Shown one piece after another: positions 5,147 through 12,688 of a stretch of 33,949 nucleotides of DNA. The number at the start of each line of letters is the position of its first letter. The first letter of the stretch is position 1. A program made the translations under genes and the position numbers. The notes beneath the pieces were generated by a model. The model was not told where the DNA came from, did not search any database, and was given only the letters and a program-made list of their open reading frames with translations. Source of the stretch: a virus; IMG/VR virus record IMGVR_UViG_3300011116_000787, positions 1-33,949 of that record, one strand, 5' to 3'.

Positions 5147-6256
5147 TCAGTTTGCAGATTGTTCAGAAACCACAACAGTATCATCCAATTTGGTATACAG
5201 TTGTACAAAAGATTGTTTGGTTTCTTCATCAAACCTGTTCAAGCACAGTTCAATCGCTTTCATTTTATCACCAAAGATACTATAAGCGCGAATGATATGT
5301 GTCAGGCGACGAGTAGAAATAATCTCATCAACACCACCATCAGCAAACGTCTTACGAACAATATCTGCCCAGGAGCAAAGATGTGAAATATATTTCTCGT
5401 GTTCACCAATCAAGGGAACATTCAGTTGTTCACACAATGCACGCAAGATCTTATTCTCTACAGTAGGCGTAGGATATTCTTGCTCAAAGGTAATTGGAAA
5501 ACGCTCAAGAAACGCTTCATTCAACACATTGGTGCCAATAAAACGTCCATCATCAGAACCCTTACCTTTGGTATTGGCAGTAGCAACTACAGTAAATCCT
5601 GCAGCAGGTTTGATATACTCACCAATCTTCTTCAAGAAGACACCTTTACCTTCCAGAATAGATTGCAAGCACAAAATTTTATTGGATGCAAGATCAATCT
5701 CATCAAGCAACAGAACTGCACCACGCTCCAGTGCTTCAATCACGGGACCATTATGCCACACAGTTTCACCATTGACTAGGCGAAAACCACCGATCAGATC
5801 ATCTTCATCGGTTTCTACAGTAATGTTGACACGGATCAATTCACGACCCAGTTGAGCACACGCTTGCTCAACACCGAACGTTTTACCATTACCCGAAAGA
5901 CCCGTAATAAATACTGGATAGAAGATACGGGAAGCAATAACTTTCTTGAGACTGCTAAAATTACCAAACTGGACGAAGGTATCATCTTTACTAGGAACAA
6001 GATTTTGTGTTACTTTAGCAGTTTTACCAAGCGACACACTGTTATCCACAATACTTTCCAGTTGTTCTTTCGCTTCTTGCACAGTCAAGTTCCATTTACC
6101 ACGACCAACTTTGTATTGGTTCAGATATTTAGACATAGTAGCATAAGAAACACCATGGGTGTTGCAATATGCTTGCAGCATATCAGTGTTGATCTCAGTA
6201 CCAAAGTTGTCACTCAGGTTGTTGAAATGAGAAGTAAAGTCAATAGTGCGTGGCAT
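5147..6256 (-). CDS. cobS: CobS/MoxR-like AAA+ ATPase
   Basis: A 369-residue AAA+ ATPase. GLSGNGKT at residues 119-126 is the Walker A loop and VLLLDEID at 181-188 is Walker B. ATANT (226-230) fits sensor 1, and Arg252 in an AFLERF motif fits the arginine finger. About 90 residues of helical N-terminus precede the core. The family includes CobS of cobaltochelatase and MoxR/CbbQ chaperones, which work with VWA-domain partners; a CobT-like VWA protein lies three genes upstream. T4-like cyanophages commonly carry a cobS homologue of uncertain role. It has its own extended -10 upstream, but read-through from the cargo gene is likely. Confidence 0.85.
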   Translation of the reverse strand: MPRTIDFTSHFNNLSDNFGTEINTDMLQAYCNTHGVSYATMSKYLNQYKVGRGKWNLTVQEAKEQLESIVDNSVSLGKTAKVTQNLVPSKDDTFVQFGNFSSLKKVIASRIFYPVFITGLSGNGKTFGVEQACAQLGRELIRVNITVETDEDDLIGGFRLVNGETVWHNGPVIEALERGAVLLLDEIDLASNKILCLQSILEGKGVFLKKIGEYIKPAAGFTVVATANTKGKGSDDGRFIGTNVLNEAFLERFPITFEQEYPTPTVENKILRALCEQLNVPLIGEHEKYISHLCSWADIVRKTFADGGVDEIISTRRLTHIIRAYSIFGDKMKAIELCLNRFDEETKQSFVQLYTKLDDTVVVSEQSAN

Positions 6257-6277
6257 GTCTTTGTTTGAACTGAAGGT

Positions 6278-6286
6278 ATCTTATCA
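6278..6286 (-). promoter_or_regulatory. Extended -10 promoter of the CobS-like gene
   Basis: TGA-TAAGAT on the minus strand, 22 bases before the ATG, followed by AC as at the CobT-like gene. No clear -35 hexamer is visible. Confidence 0.4.
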
Positions 6287-6308
6287 AGGATTGGGGTGGT
6301 CTGGTGCA

Positions 6309-6331
6309 TTTGGTGGACGGTTCATCAACTG
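6309..6331 (-). repeat. 23-bp element, copy 1 (upstream of CobS-like gene)
   Basis: This 23-bp sequence matches 20 of 23 positions of the element at 9936-9958. Its plus strand begins TTTGGTGGAC and ends CAACTG. Both copies lie between the 3' end of a cargo gene and the promoter of a cob-like gene, at the same distance (27-28 bases) from the -10. Confidence 0.6.
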
Positions 6332-6340
6332 TCATACTCA

Positions 6341-7348
6341 TCATTTCAAATTATACTTGCTACTATCACAAAAAGTATTGCAAAAACTACAATCATCTTC
6401 CCATGATTTTTTTAACAAACTTTCATAAAAAGGAGATTTCAAAATTTCTTGGATTGTATGATTATGCAAAGATAATGACTGTATTCCACCATTTTTTTCA
6501 ATCAATGGCACAACTGTTTTTATAAATGAAATTCTTTTAGGTTCTTTGTTTTCAATACTTAAATCTGGAGTTGGATCACCAGAAATAAAAAAGTTTTTAT
6601 AAACAAAATAAAAATCTCTAGGCATCATGCAGCATGGATACACTATTCCCTCAGGTGAAATTTCAATCAAATAATCTCCTATTTCACCAAATAGTTTACA
6701 ATAATGTCTAGGGGAATTATTATCAACATACGATACTTGATATTTCTCTTTTTTTATAAGAGAAGATGCTGCAAAATTTACGGTTTCTTCAAGTCTTTTT
6801 GGGATAAGTCTTGGCTGAACAAAAGAAAATTCTGATCCAATACTATTAGAAATTTTTTTCTGATCTTCTATTTCATCTTCATTATGAGAATATGGAATAA
6901 ATTTCCAAGTTGACTTACCACCAGCATCAGTAAATGCTTTTATATTTTCTATAACTTTACTTGTGTTTGAATTAATACGATATTTGTTATTGTTTGGTTT
7001 TATACTGTCTGGAGCAAATGTGCATTGAACTCCAGTTTTTCCTAGTTCTTTCCACCACTCTATATTTTTTGTTGATCCATTACTATCAATGTAAACTGAC
7101 GAATGAAGCATCAAATATTTTATAATATCAATAAAATTAGGATTTAATGTAGGTTCCGCTACTGCTCCAGACAAATAAACATCAGAAACATAATATCGTA
7201 AAAATGTTCTTGGTAAGAATTTTTTTACTGTATCTAATGATAAATGAATAGTATTTAATATTTTTTTATCTACTATTTCTCTAACACATAAAGGACATTT
7301 TAGATTACAATAATTTCCAACTTCCAATCTAACTTTCCATTTTTGCAT
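6341..7348 (-). CDS. Radical SAM protein with SPASM-like C-terminus
   Basis: A 335-residue protein. C14-x3-C18-x2-C21 is the radical SAM signature that holds the [4Fe-4S] cluster used to cleave S-adenosylmethionine. SGAVAEPTLNP (60-70) resembles the GGE-type SAM-binding strand. The C-terminal third adds Cys217, Cys239-Cys240 and C320-x2-C323-x3-C327, like the auxiliary cluster ligands of SPASM or Twitch domains found in peptide- and sugar-modifying enzymes. GAGGAAATTAA gives a strong ribosome site. The gene is AT-rich, sits between phage core genes and overlaps a 44-residue basic ORF by 20 bases. Substrate unknown. Confidence 0.8.
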   Translation of the reverse strand: MQKWKVRLEVGNYCNLKCPLCVREIVDKKILNTIHLSLDTVKKFLPRTFLRYYVSDVYLSGAVAEPTLNPNFIDIIKYLMLHSSVYIDSNGSTKNIEWWKELGKTGVQCTFAPDSIKPNNNKYRINSNTSKVIENIKAFTDAGGKSTWKFIPYSHNEDEIEDQKKISNSIGSEFSFVQPRLIPKRLEETVNFAASSLIKKEKYQVSYVDNNSPRHYCKLFGEIGDYLIEISPEGIVYPCCMMPRDFYFVYKNFFISGDPTPDLSIENKEPKRISFIKTVVPLIEKNGGIQSLSLHNHTIQEILKSPFYESLLKKSWEDDCSFCNTFCDSSKYNLK

Positions 7349-7463
7349 TTAATTTCCTCAATAAAAATTTTAGTGCTTGCTTCCTAGATTTTAGCACACC
7401 TTTACATGTACCTTTAGTTTTTTTTGGTTTTTTACTATGGTGTTGCCAGTTAGGTGTTGACAT
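7329..7463 (-). CDS. Short basic protein (44 residues) next to radical SAM gene
   Basis: A hand-read frame from ATG 7463 to TAG 7329. The product is Lys/Arg-rich (over a third of the residues) with one Cys at 20 and a helical, leucine-containing second half. Its start lies inside the last codons of the thioredoxin-like gene and its end overlaps the first 20 bases of the radical SAM gene, so all three could be coupled. It could be an old phage gene for a nucleic-acid-binding protein, or a peptide substrate of the radical SAM enzyme. The sequence does not decide between these. Confidence 0.55.
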   Translation of the reverse strand: MSTPNWQHHSKKPKKTKGTCKGVLKSRKQALKFLLRKLNAKMES

Positions 7464-7734
7464 TTGCTTTATGCTTGTTGATAGTATTCTGCCAAAACTC
7501 AGATGTCATTTGTTTAGATCCAGTCAACTTTGCAACGATTACACCATCAATCATAGCGATCAATGTGGGTGTTACATCAACACCACAATCGCGTGCAAAT
7601 TGTGACCACACACCATTCTGCTTTGCATCAGTAATTCTAACGACATCTTGCCATCCTTCAACCTTCTTTAGTTGTGTTTCTGCGTACATACAAGGACGGC
7701 AACCTTCTTGTACAAAAAGTGTAATTTCAGTCAT
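7450..7734 (-). CDS. Thioredoxin/glutaredoxin-like protein
   Basis: A 94-residue thioredoxin-fold protein. GCRPC at residues 11-15 carries the CxxC redox pair just after the first beta strand, and VTPT (54-57) supplies the usual cis-proline opposite the active site. It is close to the usual length of glutaredoxins and short thioredoxins. Thiol-disulfide exchange in the host cytoplasm is expected; a known phage use is electron supply to ribonucleotide reductase. The start forms an ATGA overlap with the CobT-like gene, so the two are probably co-translated, which might instead tie it to that protein. Confidence 0.8.
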   Translation of the reverse strand: MTEITLFVQEGCRPCMYAETQLKKVEGWQDVVRITDAKQNGVWSQFARDCGVDVTPTLIAMIDGVIVAKLTGSKQMTSEFWQNTINKHKANVNT

Positions 7735-9884
7735 GCGATTTGCTCCACAAACTTTTGAAGTACGAACTTGTTAGTCTTTTTACCCTTGAACATCTTACGG
7801 AAAGCATTACCAATCTCCCGTTTGGAAGCATCATCATCAACCTTCAGATCAGCATCAACACTCATAGAGGATTGTTGCAAACCAAAGTATAGATCAAATG
7901 CTTTACTCTTCATACAGACACTATTATTCTTCTTCAGATCTTCCCTCATATGATCTAAACTATTATACTGACTTTCTTTGCCATACCAATACCAGAAACT
8001 ACGAAGTGATCCACGTTCAAGAATACGGAACCCAACGAAACTAACACCAGCAATCTCATCTTTGACATATTCAATTAGTTTACTGGTAAACTCTCCATCC
8101 ATATCAGCAGGAGAATAGGTACGACCATTCTTAGTGTTACGAATTACAGCACCTTTGTACAATGGACGGCGACCTTTCTGCTCACCACCATCATAATAAG
8201 TCTTACGAATAACATTATACGAAGGGCAATATCCTTCACCGTCAGTAAGAACAATAGCGTGACACTTTTGAACTTTGTGCTTATTGATAAATTGCTTCAT
8301 GATAGGAGAAGAAGCAATAATACACTCGTTCAGTGGTGTACCACTAAGCGAAAAACGACGAGGATAATCATAGTAACTCGCTAGAAAAGATTTAGCAGTC
8401 AACCACAAGTTCTGCATCATCTTATCAAGATCCTTATTCTTAGCACTACTGCTCAGAATATTCACCATACGGAAAGACCCATCAACATTGATGTCATTCT
8501 CTTTCCACACTTTACATACATTCATCTTGGAGATGTTGTAAGCATCTGTGGTATTATCACCCATGTTCAGTGTAAATGCGTCCGTGGTGAAAGCATACAC
8601 ATCAAAGGGAATGTTCACCTTACGGCAGAACCAAACCAACTGAAACAGTTGTTTCATAGTATCTAGCATAACGTGTTGCATACTGCCAGACCAATCGAGA
8701 TAGAACACCAGACCATGATTTTTACCATCAGGAATAGTCGTTACTTTCTTGAACAGATCTTCGTTGTACTTATAAGTATGCAGTTTAGAAGTACTCAACA
8801 CACCAGTGCGAGAAGTAGTAGCACGAGCATAAGCATCTGCTGACTTCTTCATCTCAAACTCTTTAACCAAGTAGTTAACTTCTTTAGCAGCAGAGTTCTT
8901 GAATTGCTGATACTTTACCAAATCCTCTTTGATGTAGTATTTCCCAACATCACCTGATTCTTCAGCATGAAAGTGATTATCCAGATACTTTTTAATAGTA
9001 TCAAAATCTACAACAACATTATCCAAGTTCAATTCAGGAACACCAACATATTGTGTTGCCTCTGCCTGATACTCAATCAGATCATTACTGTTATCATTGA
9101 ATGATTGTTGAGTATCAGATTTATCCAGACCAGGATCAGAAGATTGCTCAGGTTTCTCTACTTCCTGATCACCAACTTCAGGTTTATCTTCACCAGTCCC
9201 ATCTTTTTCCTCTTCCAAACTTTCAAAGTCATCATCATCCTGATCACCCTCAGTTTGTGACTGTGGTTGCTGAGTAGTTTGCTGCTGTCCAGCATCACTC
9301 TGCTGTTGTGGTTGCTTAACTACTTTCTGCTGCTGCTTAGAGTATTCATGAATACGCTTAGCAAGATCAAGAACCTGCTCAAAAGTTTCTGCCTTTGCAA
9401 TTTCAGTTACAAACTGTTCTTCATCATCATTGAAATCAATGCAAAGATATGCACCAATCTTGAAGTACAGATTGATCTTATCAATCAGTTTCATCCGATT
9501 GATATCAGTATCTTTCACACAGAAGAAATCATCCTGGTTCAGTTCATGATAAGCAGCATAGAAATCACGAGACAAACCAGCAAACTTATTCTTCATCAGA
9601 CGCTCAATCCGAGCATCTTCAACCACATTCACATAATCAGGCGGAACATTCTTATACTTCTCCTCAAAGTTCCACTCACGAAATGGTGTGAACAAAGCAT
9701 GACCAACTTCATGCGCTACAAGCATATCATAAACCTGATTGCTTGCTTTCTGCCACATCGGCAGCGTCAAAACACGGCGATCAACATCAAACATAGCAGT
9801 TTCTACCTGCTTATGCTCAACGATCAGGTTTTCAGTAGCAAGCAATCGTGCTAGATTGCCCTTGATTTCGATGTTGACTGCCAT
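7731..9884 (-). CDS. CobT-like VWA protein with HExxH motif
   Basis: A 717-residue protein with three parts. Residues 1-180 hold HEVGH (58-62) plus a downstream ED pair (89-90), like a zinc metallopeptidase site. Residues about 184-265 are low-complexity, Gln-rich and then strongly acidic, as in CobT linkers. The C-terminal half is a VWA domain with a DxSGS MIDAS motif at 397-401. VWA proteins of this type partner MoxR/CobS ATPases to insert metals or remodel proteins; a CobS-like gene lies nearby. It has its own terminator and extended -10 upstream. Real cobalt chelation is unproven. Confidence 0.75.
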   Translation of the reverse strand: MAVNIEIKGNLARLLATENLIVEHKQVETAMFDVDRRVLTLPMWQKASNQVYDMLVAHEVGHALFTPFREWNFEEKYKNVPPDYVNVVEDARIERLMKNKFAGLSRDFYAAYHELNQDDFFCVKDTDINRMKLIDKINLYFKIGAYLCIDFNDDEEQFVTEIAKAETFEQVLDLAKRIHEYSKQQQKVVKQPQQQSDAGQQQTTQQPQSQTEGDQDDDDFESLEEEKDGTGEDKPEVGDQEVEKPEQSSDPGLDKSDTQQSFNDNSNDLIEYQAEATQYVGVPELNLDNVVVDFDTIKKYLDNHFHAEESGDVGKYYIKEDLVKYQQFKNSAAKEVNYLVKEFEMKKSADAYARATTSRTGVLSTSKLHTYKYNEDLFKKVTTIPDGKNHGLVFYLDWSGSMQHVMLDTMKQLFQLVWFCRKVNIPFDVYAFTTDAFTLNMGDNTTDAYNISKMNVCKVWKENDINVDGSFRMVNILSSSAKNKDLDKMMQNLWLTAKSFLASYYDYPRRFSLSGTPLNECIIASSPIMKQFINKHKVQKCHAIVLTDGEGYCPSYNVIRKTYYDGGEQKGRRPLYKGAVIRNTKNGRTYSPADMDGEFTSKLIEYVKDEIAGVSFVGFRILERGSLRSFWYWYGKESQYNSLDHMREDLKKNNSVCMKSKAFDLYFGLQQSSMSVDADLKVDDDASKREIGNAFRKMFKGKKTNKFVLQKFVEQIA

Positions 9885-9905
9885 TGCTTTTCTTGATTTG
9901 ACAGT

Positions 9906-9914
9906 ATCTTACCA
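9906..9914 (-). promoter_or_regulatory. Extended -10 promoter of the CobT-like gene
   Basis: TGG-TAAGAT on the minus strand, 22 bases before the ATG, the same distance as at the CobS-like gene. It starts immediately after the T-run of the terminator at 9914-9938. No good -35 is visible. Confidence 0.45.
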
Positions 9915-9938
9915 AAAAACCGCCCTCTCAGGCGGTTT
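9914..9938 (-). terminator. Rho-independent terminator after the methyltransferase gene
   Basis: An 8-bp perfect stem (AAACCGCC with GGCGGTTT), a 6-base loop and six T in a row on the minus strand, counting the end of the stem. It lies just after the FkbM-like gene and should separate that unit from the CobT-like gene. Confidence 0.85.
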
Positions 9939-9958
9939 AGTGGACAGTTCTTCAACTG
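9936..9958 (-). repeat. 23-bp element, copy 2 (upstream of CobT-like gene)
   Basis: Matches 20 of 23 positions of the copy at 6309-6331. Here it contains the stop codon of the FkbM-like gene (9952-9954) and touches the left arm of the terminator. Confidence 0.6.
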
Positions 9959-10587
9959 GTTTCTTTGATATACAATGCGTCTCCCCATCCAACACCTTTC
10001 CAATCAACAACTTTTCTTTTGAAGTTATATTCAAGTAAAAACTCATCAATATCTTCTATAAGAGCACAATTTTCATATAATTTTTTATTATTTACTTCAC
10101 AATAAACAGTATCAATGTGTTGTAATGTTTTTGTTCCACCCTTTAGAACTTCCAATTCATATCCCTGCACATCCATATTTAAAAAATTACATCTAGCACA
10201 ATCTTCATAATAATCATCTAACTTTTTGAGACTAACAAGTTCACGCTTATTGAAAATAATATCAGGATAATCTACAAGAACATCTTGTGGTTTTAAAACT
10301 GAACTACACTCTGTAAATGCAGGACTTACATACATTTCAACTTCTGTATTCTCATTACCAAGAGCAACATTATACGTTTTTATATTGGTATTGTGTTCAC
10401 TATTATATTGATTTGCACGATCTTGTAATTCAATATATGGATTTGGTAAAGGTTCAAACGAAACTATTGTTGTTATTCCTTGCTCAAAATAAGAAGGAAT
10501 TTCTTCACCTTTATTTCCACCAACATGAATTATACCAGATATATTAACTTGATGTTCTGATTGTATTGAAGCAATACTTATAATCAC
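9952..10587 (-). CDS. FkbM-type SAM methyltransferase
   Basis: A 211-residue protein with the layout of FkbM methyltransferases. HVGGNKG at residues 21-27 is the SAM-binding glycine loop, FEPLP (44-48) the acidic strand end, and NMDVQGYE (137-144) the conserved D-x-x-G-x-E block, followed by LKGG. Members O-methylate sugars or small molecules, which would fit surface-glycan or glycolipid modification. The start is a GTG 13 bases after the upstream stop, with no strong ribosome site. It is AT-rich compared with neighbours and looks acquired. The stop lies in a 23-bp repeat, followed by a terminator. Confidence 0.8.
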   Translation of the reverse strand: MIISIASIQSEHQVNISGIIHVGGNKGEEIPSYFEQGITTIVSFEPLPNPYIELQDRANQYNSEHNTNIKTYNVALGNENTEVEMYVSPAFTECSSVLKPQDVLVDYPDIIFNKRELVSLKKLDDYYEDCARCNFLNMDVQGYELEVLKGGTKTLQHIDTVYCEVNNKKLYENCALIEDIDEFLLEYNFKRKVVDWKGVGWGDALYIKETS

Positions 10588-10599
10588 GTTTTTTATGGT

Positions 10600-11265
10600 T
10601 CAAGCAGGTGGTAACTTGACTGGGTTTGGTCCAGTCATTCTATCATAAATCTTTTGTGCTCTAGGATCTTGTAGTTTTTGACCTTTATCCCAAGTTGCTT
10701 TTGATGCGTTTGCTGAAGTATTAGTAGTCGATTCCTCTGATACTTTCTTCTTCTTACCCATCTGCTTATTATAAAAATCCATGAACGCTGGAGAATTGAT
10801 ACCTGTCTTAGGATCATTCATTCTACGCTCACGAGAAGATTGTGATCTACGCTGTTCACGCTCATACTTCTCTGGATTGTTTCTAGCATACTGTGCTTCG
10901 TATACCATATATGCTAGTGCTTGCTCTACACTATATCCAGCAGCAGTAATTTCTGATAGAACTGTATCAAATAGATCAAATTCTTCAGGGAAAGGATTAC
11001 CTACAGTGTGTCCTTTCGCTTTCTTAGCAATATGCTCAGCATCCTTCATTGTTTGCTTAACATATTTCTCACCTTCTTTCTTTGATAACTTAGTGGTGCT
11101 CATCTTAGGACCAGACTTTTTAGCACCAACACCTGCCTTATTTCTAAACTCGCTTTCTGCTTTCTTTTCTGCTTGTCTTTCTTGTGAAGCAAGTCTTCTC
11201 ATTTCTCTACGATCTTCATCTTCGTAGACAGACATATATGCTTCGTATAACTCTAGTGGGTTCAT
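10600..11265 (-). CDS. Basic helical protein, possibly a virion component
   Basis: A 221-residue, Lys/Arg/Glu-rich and largely helical protein. The N-terminal 60 residues are charged and probably disordered. Residues about 92-120 form a segment of the type PEEFDLFDTVLSEI-x-AAGYS, a short helical unit I associate loosely with T4-like cyanophage structural proteins. The C-terminus is Ser/Thr/Lys/Pro-rich. A perfect T4-type late promoter (11292-11299) lies 27 bases before the ATG, which supports late expression and a particle or packaging role. No enzyme motif; function uncertain. Confidence 0.65.
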   Translation of the reverse strand: MNPLELYEAYMSVYEDEDRREMRRLASQERQAEKKAESEFRNKAGVGAKKSGPKMSTTKLSKKEGEKYVKQTMKDAEHIAKKAKGHTVGNPFPEEFDLFDTVLSEITAAGYSVEQALAYMVYEAQYARNNPEKYEREQRRSQSSRERRMNDPKTGINSPAFMDFYNKQMGKKKKVSEESTTNTSANASKATWDKGQKLQDPRAQKIYDRMTGPNPVKLPPA

Positions 11266-11277
11266 TACTGATAGAAA

Positions 11278-11454
11278 TTACGTCCTATCGGTATTTATAA
11301 TTACCTCTTCCCAACAGTCAGGATATACAATTACACGAATACAACGCAATCTATCTTGACATTCTTTCACACATATTCCAATGTAGTGTTCGTCAATGAA
11401 GTCTACTGTACCTTTAGTATCCTTATACTGGACTTCTTGACCTAACTGGAACAT
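11278..11454 (-). CDS. Short hypothetical protein (58 residues)
   Basis: A hand-read frame from ATG 11454 to TAA 11278. The 58-residue product looks like a small beta barrel: a V-x-Y-K-D-T-K-G-T-V opening typical of SH3-like or KOW-like folds, then four Cys (28, 32, 38 and 47) that could bind a metal. It is preceded by a good sigma70-type promoter and carries the neighbour's late promoter in its last codons. Function unknown. Confidence 0.6.
   Translation of the reverse strand: MFQLGQEVQYKDTKGTVDFIDEHYIGICVKECQDRLRCIRVIVYPDCWEEVIINTDRT
11292..11299 (-). promoter_or_regulatory. T4-type late promoter
   Basis: A perfect TATAAATA on the minus strand, 27 bases before the ATG of the 221-residue protein, inside the 3' coding end of the 58-residue gene. 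Confidence 0.65.
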
Positions 11455-11477
11455 GATTTTTCATCGGTGGCAGAGTT

Positions 11478-11506
11478 ATCCTACTTATACTTGCAGGATT
11501 TGTCAA
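11478..11506 (-). promoter_or_regulatory. Sigma70-type promoter of the 58-residue gene
   Basis: Perfect -35 TTGACA (11501-11506), 17-base spacer and -10 TAGGAT (11478-11483). GCAGG and CCTGC flank the -35 as an inverted repeat. Confidence 0.55.
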
Positions 11507-11516
11507 GCCCTGCTAA

Positions 11517-11524
11517 AATAAATA
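11517..11524 (+). promoter_or_regulatory. Late-type promoter motif before the KdsB-like gene
   Basis: AATAAATA on the plus strand, one mismatch from the T4 late consensus, 17 bases before the chosen ATG of the CMP-KDO synthetase gene. Confidence 0.35.
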
Positions 11525-11541
11525 TTGAAAATGTTTTTGTT

Positions 11542-12258
11542 ATGTATAACGGCAAACGGATTACTTGTGTTATTCCAGCACGAATGAAATCAAGTCGGTT
11601 TCCTGGTAAACCACTTGCTAGGATACTTGGACGTGAGATGGTAGTACGTGTCGCAGATATTGCAAAACAATCTAAGTATTTCGATCAGATCATCGTAGCT
11701 ACAGAAGACGAAATTATCAAACGATTATGTGAAATCAATGGATACCAATCCCAACTCACAAGTCAACACTATACCTGCACTCATCGCGTGTCAGAAGTAT
11801 CTCAAACTCTGGAAAGTGATTATGTTTTTAATCTGCAAGGAGACGAACCGTTAACTGATCCTGCATGGATTGATCGTATCATTGAGTTTGGTGTTGATCA
11901 CGATTATGATATGGTTCAAGCATCAAGACAATTAGAACCTGATGAACTTGAGGACGAAGATGTTGTCAAAATGATTGAGAATAATGGTAGAGTTGTTCAT
12001 ATGCAACGAACACCAGATGTAGTGTGTAATAATATCACTGTACAATTAGGATTATATTTTTATCGACGAAATGTAATCTGCGACTTTCCTAATCTTGATA
12101 TGGGATTTGTTAAGTATTGGAAAGGATTGGATACGATTGGGTTTTGTGGTAAGTATGAAGTAGTGCCATTTGATCTAAAGTGTGGTAAAATAAGAGCAGT
12201 AGATAGACAATCTCACATCCAAGAAGTTGAACATGAACTTTCAAAACAGCAATATTGA
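11542..12258 (+). CDS. kdsB: CMP-KDO synthetase (KdsB family)
   Basis: A 238-residue nucleotidyltransferase. IPARMKSSRFPGKP at residues 11-24 is the CTP-binding loop of the CMP-KDO synthetase family, and LQGDEPL (98-104) is the second hallmark. KdsB joins CTP and 3-deoxy-manno-octulosonate to give CMP-KDO for lipopolysaccharide or capsule. The substrate segment reads TCTHR where KdsB usually has SGTDR or SGTER, so another keto-sugar acid is possible. I chose ATG 11542 because the family starts just before this motif; a longer frame from 11467 would add 25 unrelated residues. First gene of a plus-strand cassette. Confidence 0.85.
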   Translation: MYNGKRITCVIPARMKSSRFPGKPLARILGREMVVRVADIAKQSKYFDQIIVATEDEIIKRLCEINGYQSQLTSQHYTCTHRVSEVSQTLESDYVFNLQGDEPLTDPAWIDRIIEFGVDHDYDMVQASRQLEPDELEDEDVVKMIENNGRVVHMQRTPDVVCNNITVQLGLYFYRRNVICDFPNLDMGFVKYWKGLDTIGFCGKYEVVPFDLKCGKIRAVDRQSHIQEVEHELSKQQY

Positions 12259-12688
12259 AAATGCAGCAAAGATGTTCAGTAGAGCATCTAGAATTGGTTT
12301 GATTGGTAATGGTGGTAATCTTTCGGTTGCTCAGCACATGGCATCAGACATTTATCGCCACACTGATAAGTTTTGCTTTGCTCCTGATAGTATCTCAATC
12401 ACAGCGTTTGATGTTGATGGTGGATGGCATCATAAATGGGTTGATTATGCTTGTCAGACAGCAGATCTAATTATTGGTATTAGTTGTAGAATACAATCTC
12501 CTCTTGTTTCTGCATTAGAGGATGTTGAGTATGGTATGCCTGTGCTGTTGATTGCTCCAAAAAAGCATAAGAGAATTGAAACGATTGTGATTGATGTTGA
12601 AACCTATCACGAATTTGAAGTCAATGCAATCTGGACATTATATGCCCTGATGGAGTATAATGGCATTACACTTCCCAAATTACCATGA
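12233..12688 (+). CDS. SIS-domain sugar isomerase-like protein
   Basis: A 151-residue SIS-fold protein. LIGNGGNLSVAQH at residues 23-35 matches the phosphosugar-binding loop of GmhA-type sedoheptulose-7-phosphate isomerases (GNGGS-x-x-x-A-x-H). It is shorter than typical GmhA (about 190), so the exact reaction is unsure; aldose-ketose isomerisation of a phosphosugar is the family role. The ATG at 12233 follows an AAGAAG site; an upstream TTG is unlikely. It overlaps the KdsB-like gene by 26 bases and the HAD gene by 4, forming a coupled three-gene unit. Confidence 0.75.
   Translation: MNFQNSNIENAAKMFSRASRIGLIGNGGNLSVAQHMASDIYRHTDKFCFAPDSISITAFDVDGGWHHKWVDYACQTADLIIGISCRIQSPLVSALEDVEYGMPVLLIAPKKHKRIETIVIDVETYHEFEVNAIWTLYALMEYNGITLPKLP

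Noticed and set aside
5292-5855. A 187-codon plus-strand frame opposite the CobS-like gene
   Set aside because: It lies fully within a gene with intact Walker motifs on the other strand, and its product shows no domain.
9267-9854. A 195-codon plus-strand frame opposite the CobT-like gene
   Set aside because: Its Leu/Ile-rich product arises from the antisense of the Gln/Asp/Glu-rich linker and HExxH domain. No start signal is seen.
11467-11541. The 25-residue N-terminal extension of the KdsB-like protein
   Set aside because: Family members begin just before the CTP-binding motif. The extension has no ribosome site and overlaps promoter-like sequences of both strands.
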